Positions 63,687-64,000 of a stretch of 64,000 nt of DNA are shown here, piece after piece; within the stretch, counting starts at the first letter, position 1; the number at the start of each line of letters is the position of its first letter. The translations under genes were made by a program, and so were the position numbers. Origin of the DNA: Ophthalmolycus amberensis (taxonomy: Eukaryota; Chordata; Actinopteri; Perciformes; Zoarcidae); the NCBI GenBank assembly GCA_024529925.1, contig JAFEUB010001051.1, forward strand, positions 248,001 through 312,000. The letters run 5' to 3'. The notes below the pieces were generated by a model. The model was not told where the DNA came from. It saw nothing but the letters and a program-made list of their open reading frames with translations, and made no database searches.

Positions 63687-64000
63687 ATAAACTCTGATTC
63701 TTCCCAGCTGTTTTAAAGAAACAACACGGCGGCTGCAAACGTCTCTGCGAGCCAACTTCCTGGCTTTGTTTGTTATGTTCTGTCATTCTAAATTTACCCC
63801 GCTCTCTGGCATGATGCATTTTCCCATCCCCTCCCTTCTGTAGATGTAACTAATCTACTTTGTGACATGCTCTGGCACAGGAGTAGAGGTGATAAGAGAG
63901 CCGGCAACCCCCGACCCATCGATCACGATCGCATTCCTGTGGAACAATGCCATTTCTGCTCTCCCCTCATCGCACCTTCAGACTTTCCCCTTAAATCTCC

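Larger units (their letters stand above)
61507..64000 (+). other. pard3: Start of the next pard3 intron (partial, phase 2)
   Basis: Opens with GTGAGA. No PARD3 C-terminal exon is visible up to the window end. It holds a pyrimidine-rich stretch (61515-61690), a possible AATAAA at 62048, two CA/GT tracts, a (TCC)n tract, and a moderately GC-rich unique stretch at 62580-63060 that reads like a conserved element. Confidence 0.7.

Overview
The window looks like teleost fish nuclear DNA. It has no operons, ribosome-binding sites or long open frames. It has two short exons with GT-AG borders in a sea of non-coding sequence, many CA/GT, GA/CT and AT microsatellites, and several long poly-G/C runs. 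Fish origin is an inference from texture and from how far the exons have diverged from mammalian protein. The species cannot be named.

The only gene I can support is pard3, encoding the cell-polarity scaffold PAR-3, on the + strand. Exon A (52271-52388) and exon B (61391-61506) encode consecutive parts of its C-terminal region. I recognised them by comparison with remembered vertebrate PARD3: PSNHDRIQ..LR, DVED....Y.F.Q.W, SGRHSV, and QQAQRQY.SLPR. Reading phases agree: intron phase 2 before A, phase 0 between A and B, phase 2 after B. Residue spacing across the A/B junction also matches. The preceding exon (expected to end near VDSN) and the final coding exon were not found, so both ends of the window are inside introns.

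Layout: 1-52270 is one intron interior of at least 52 kb. It holds microsatellites, a very long (GA)93 tract, a G-quadruplex-prone cluster near 10.7-11.2 kb, a probable solo LTR near 13.15-13.74 kb, a CpG-dense patch at 27.9-28.0 kb, promoter-like motif clusters near 28.9 and 47.9 kb, and several stretches that read like conserved non-coding elements. 52389-61390 is the 9.0 kb A/B intron; its 55.1-57.5 kb part has repeat-like composition and a small minus-strand frame with a signal-peptide-like start. 61507-64000 is the start of the next intron.

The most interesting observations concern splicing. Exon A has a tandem CAGCAG acceptor behind a CT microsatellite. Exon B starts with GTGAGC, so joining A to B rebuilds a donor almost identical to the one just used, which is a recursive-splice architecture. 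A (GT)28 tract lies about 110 bases before exon B. I found no operon-like or defence-like system; apart from these points this is an ordinary large intron.
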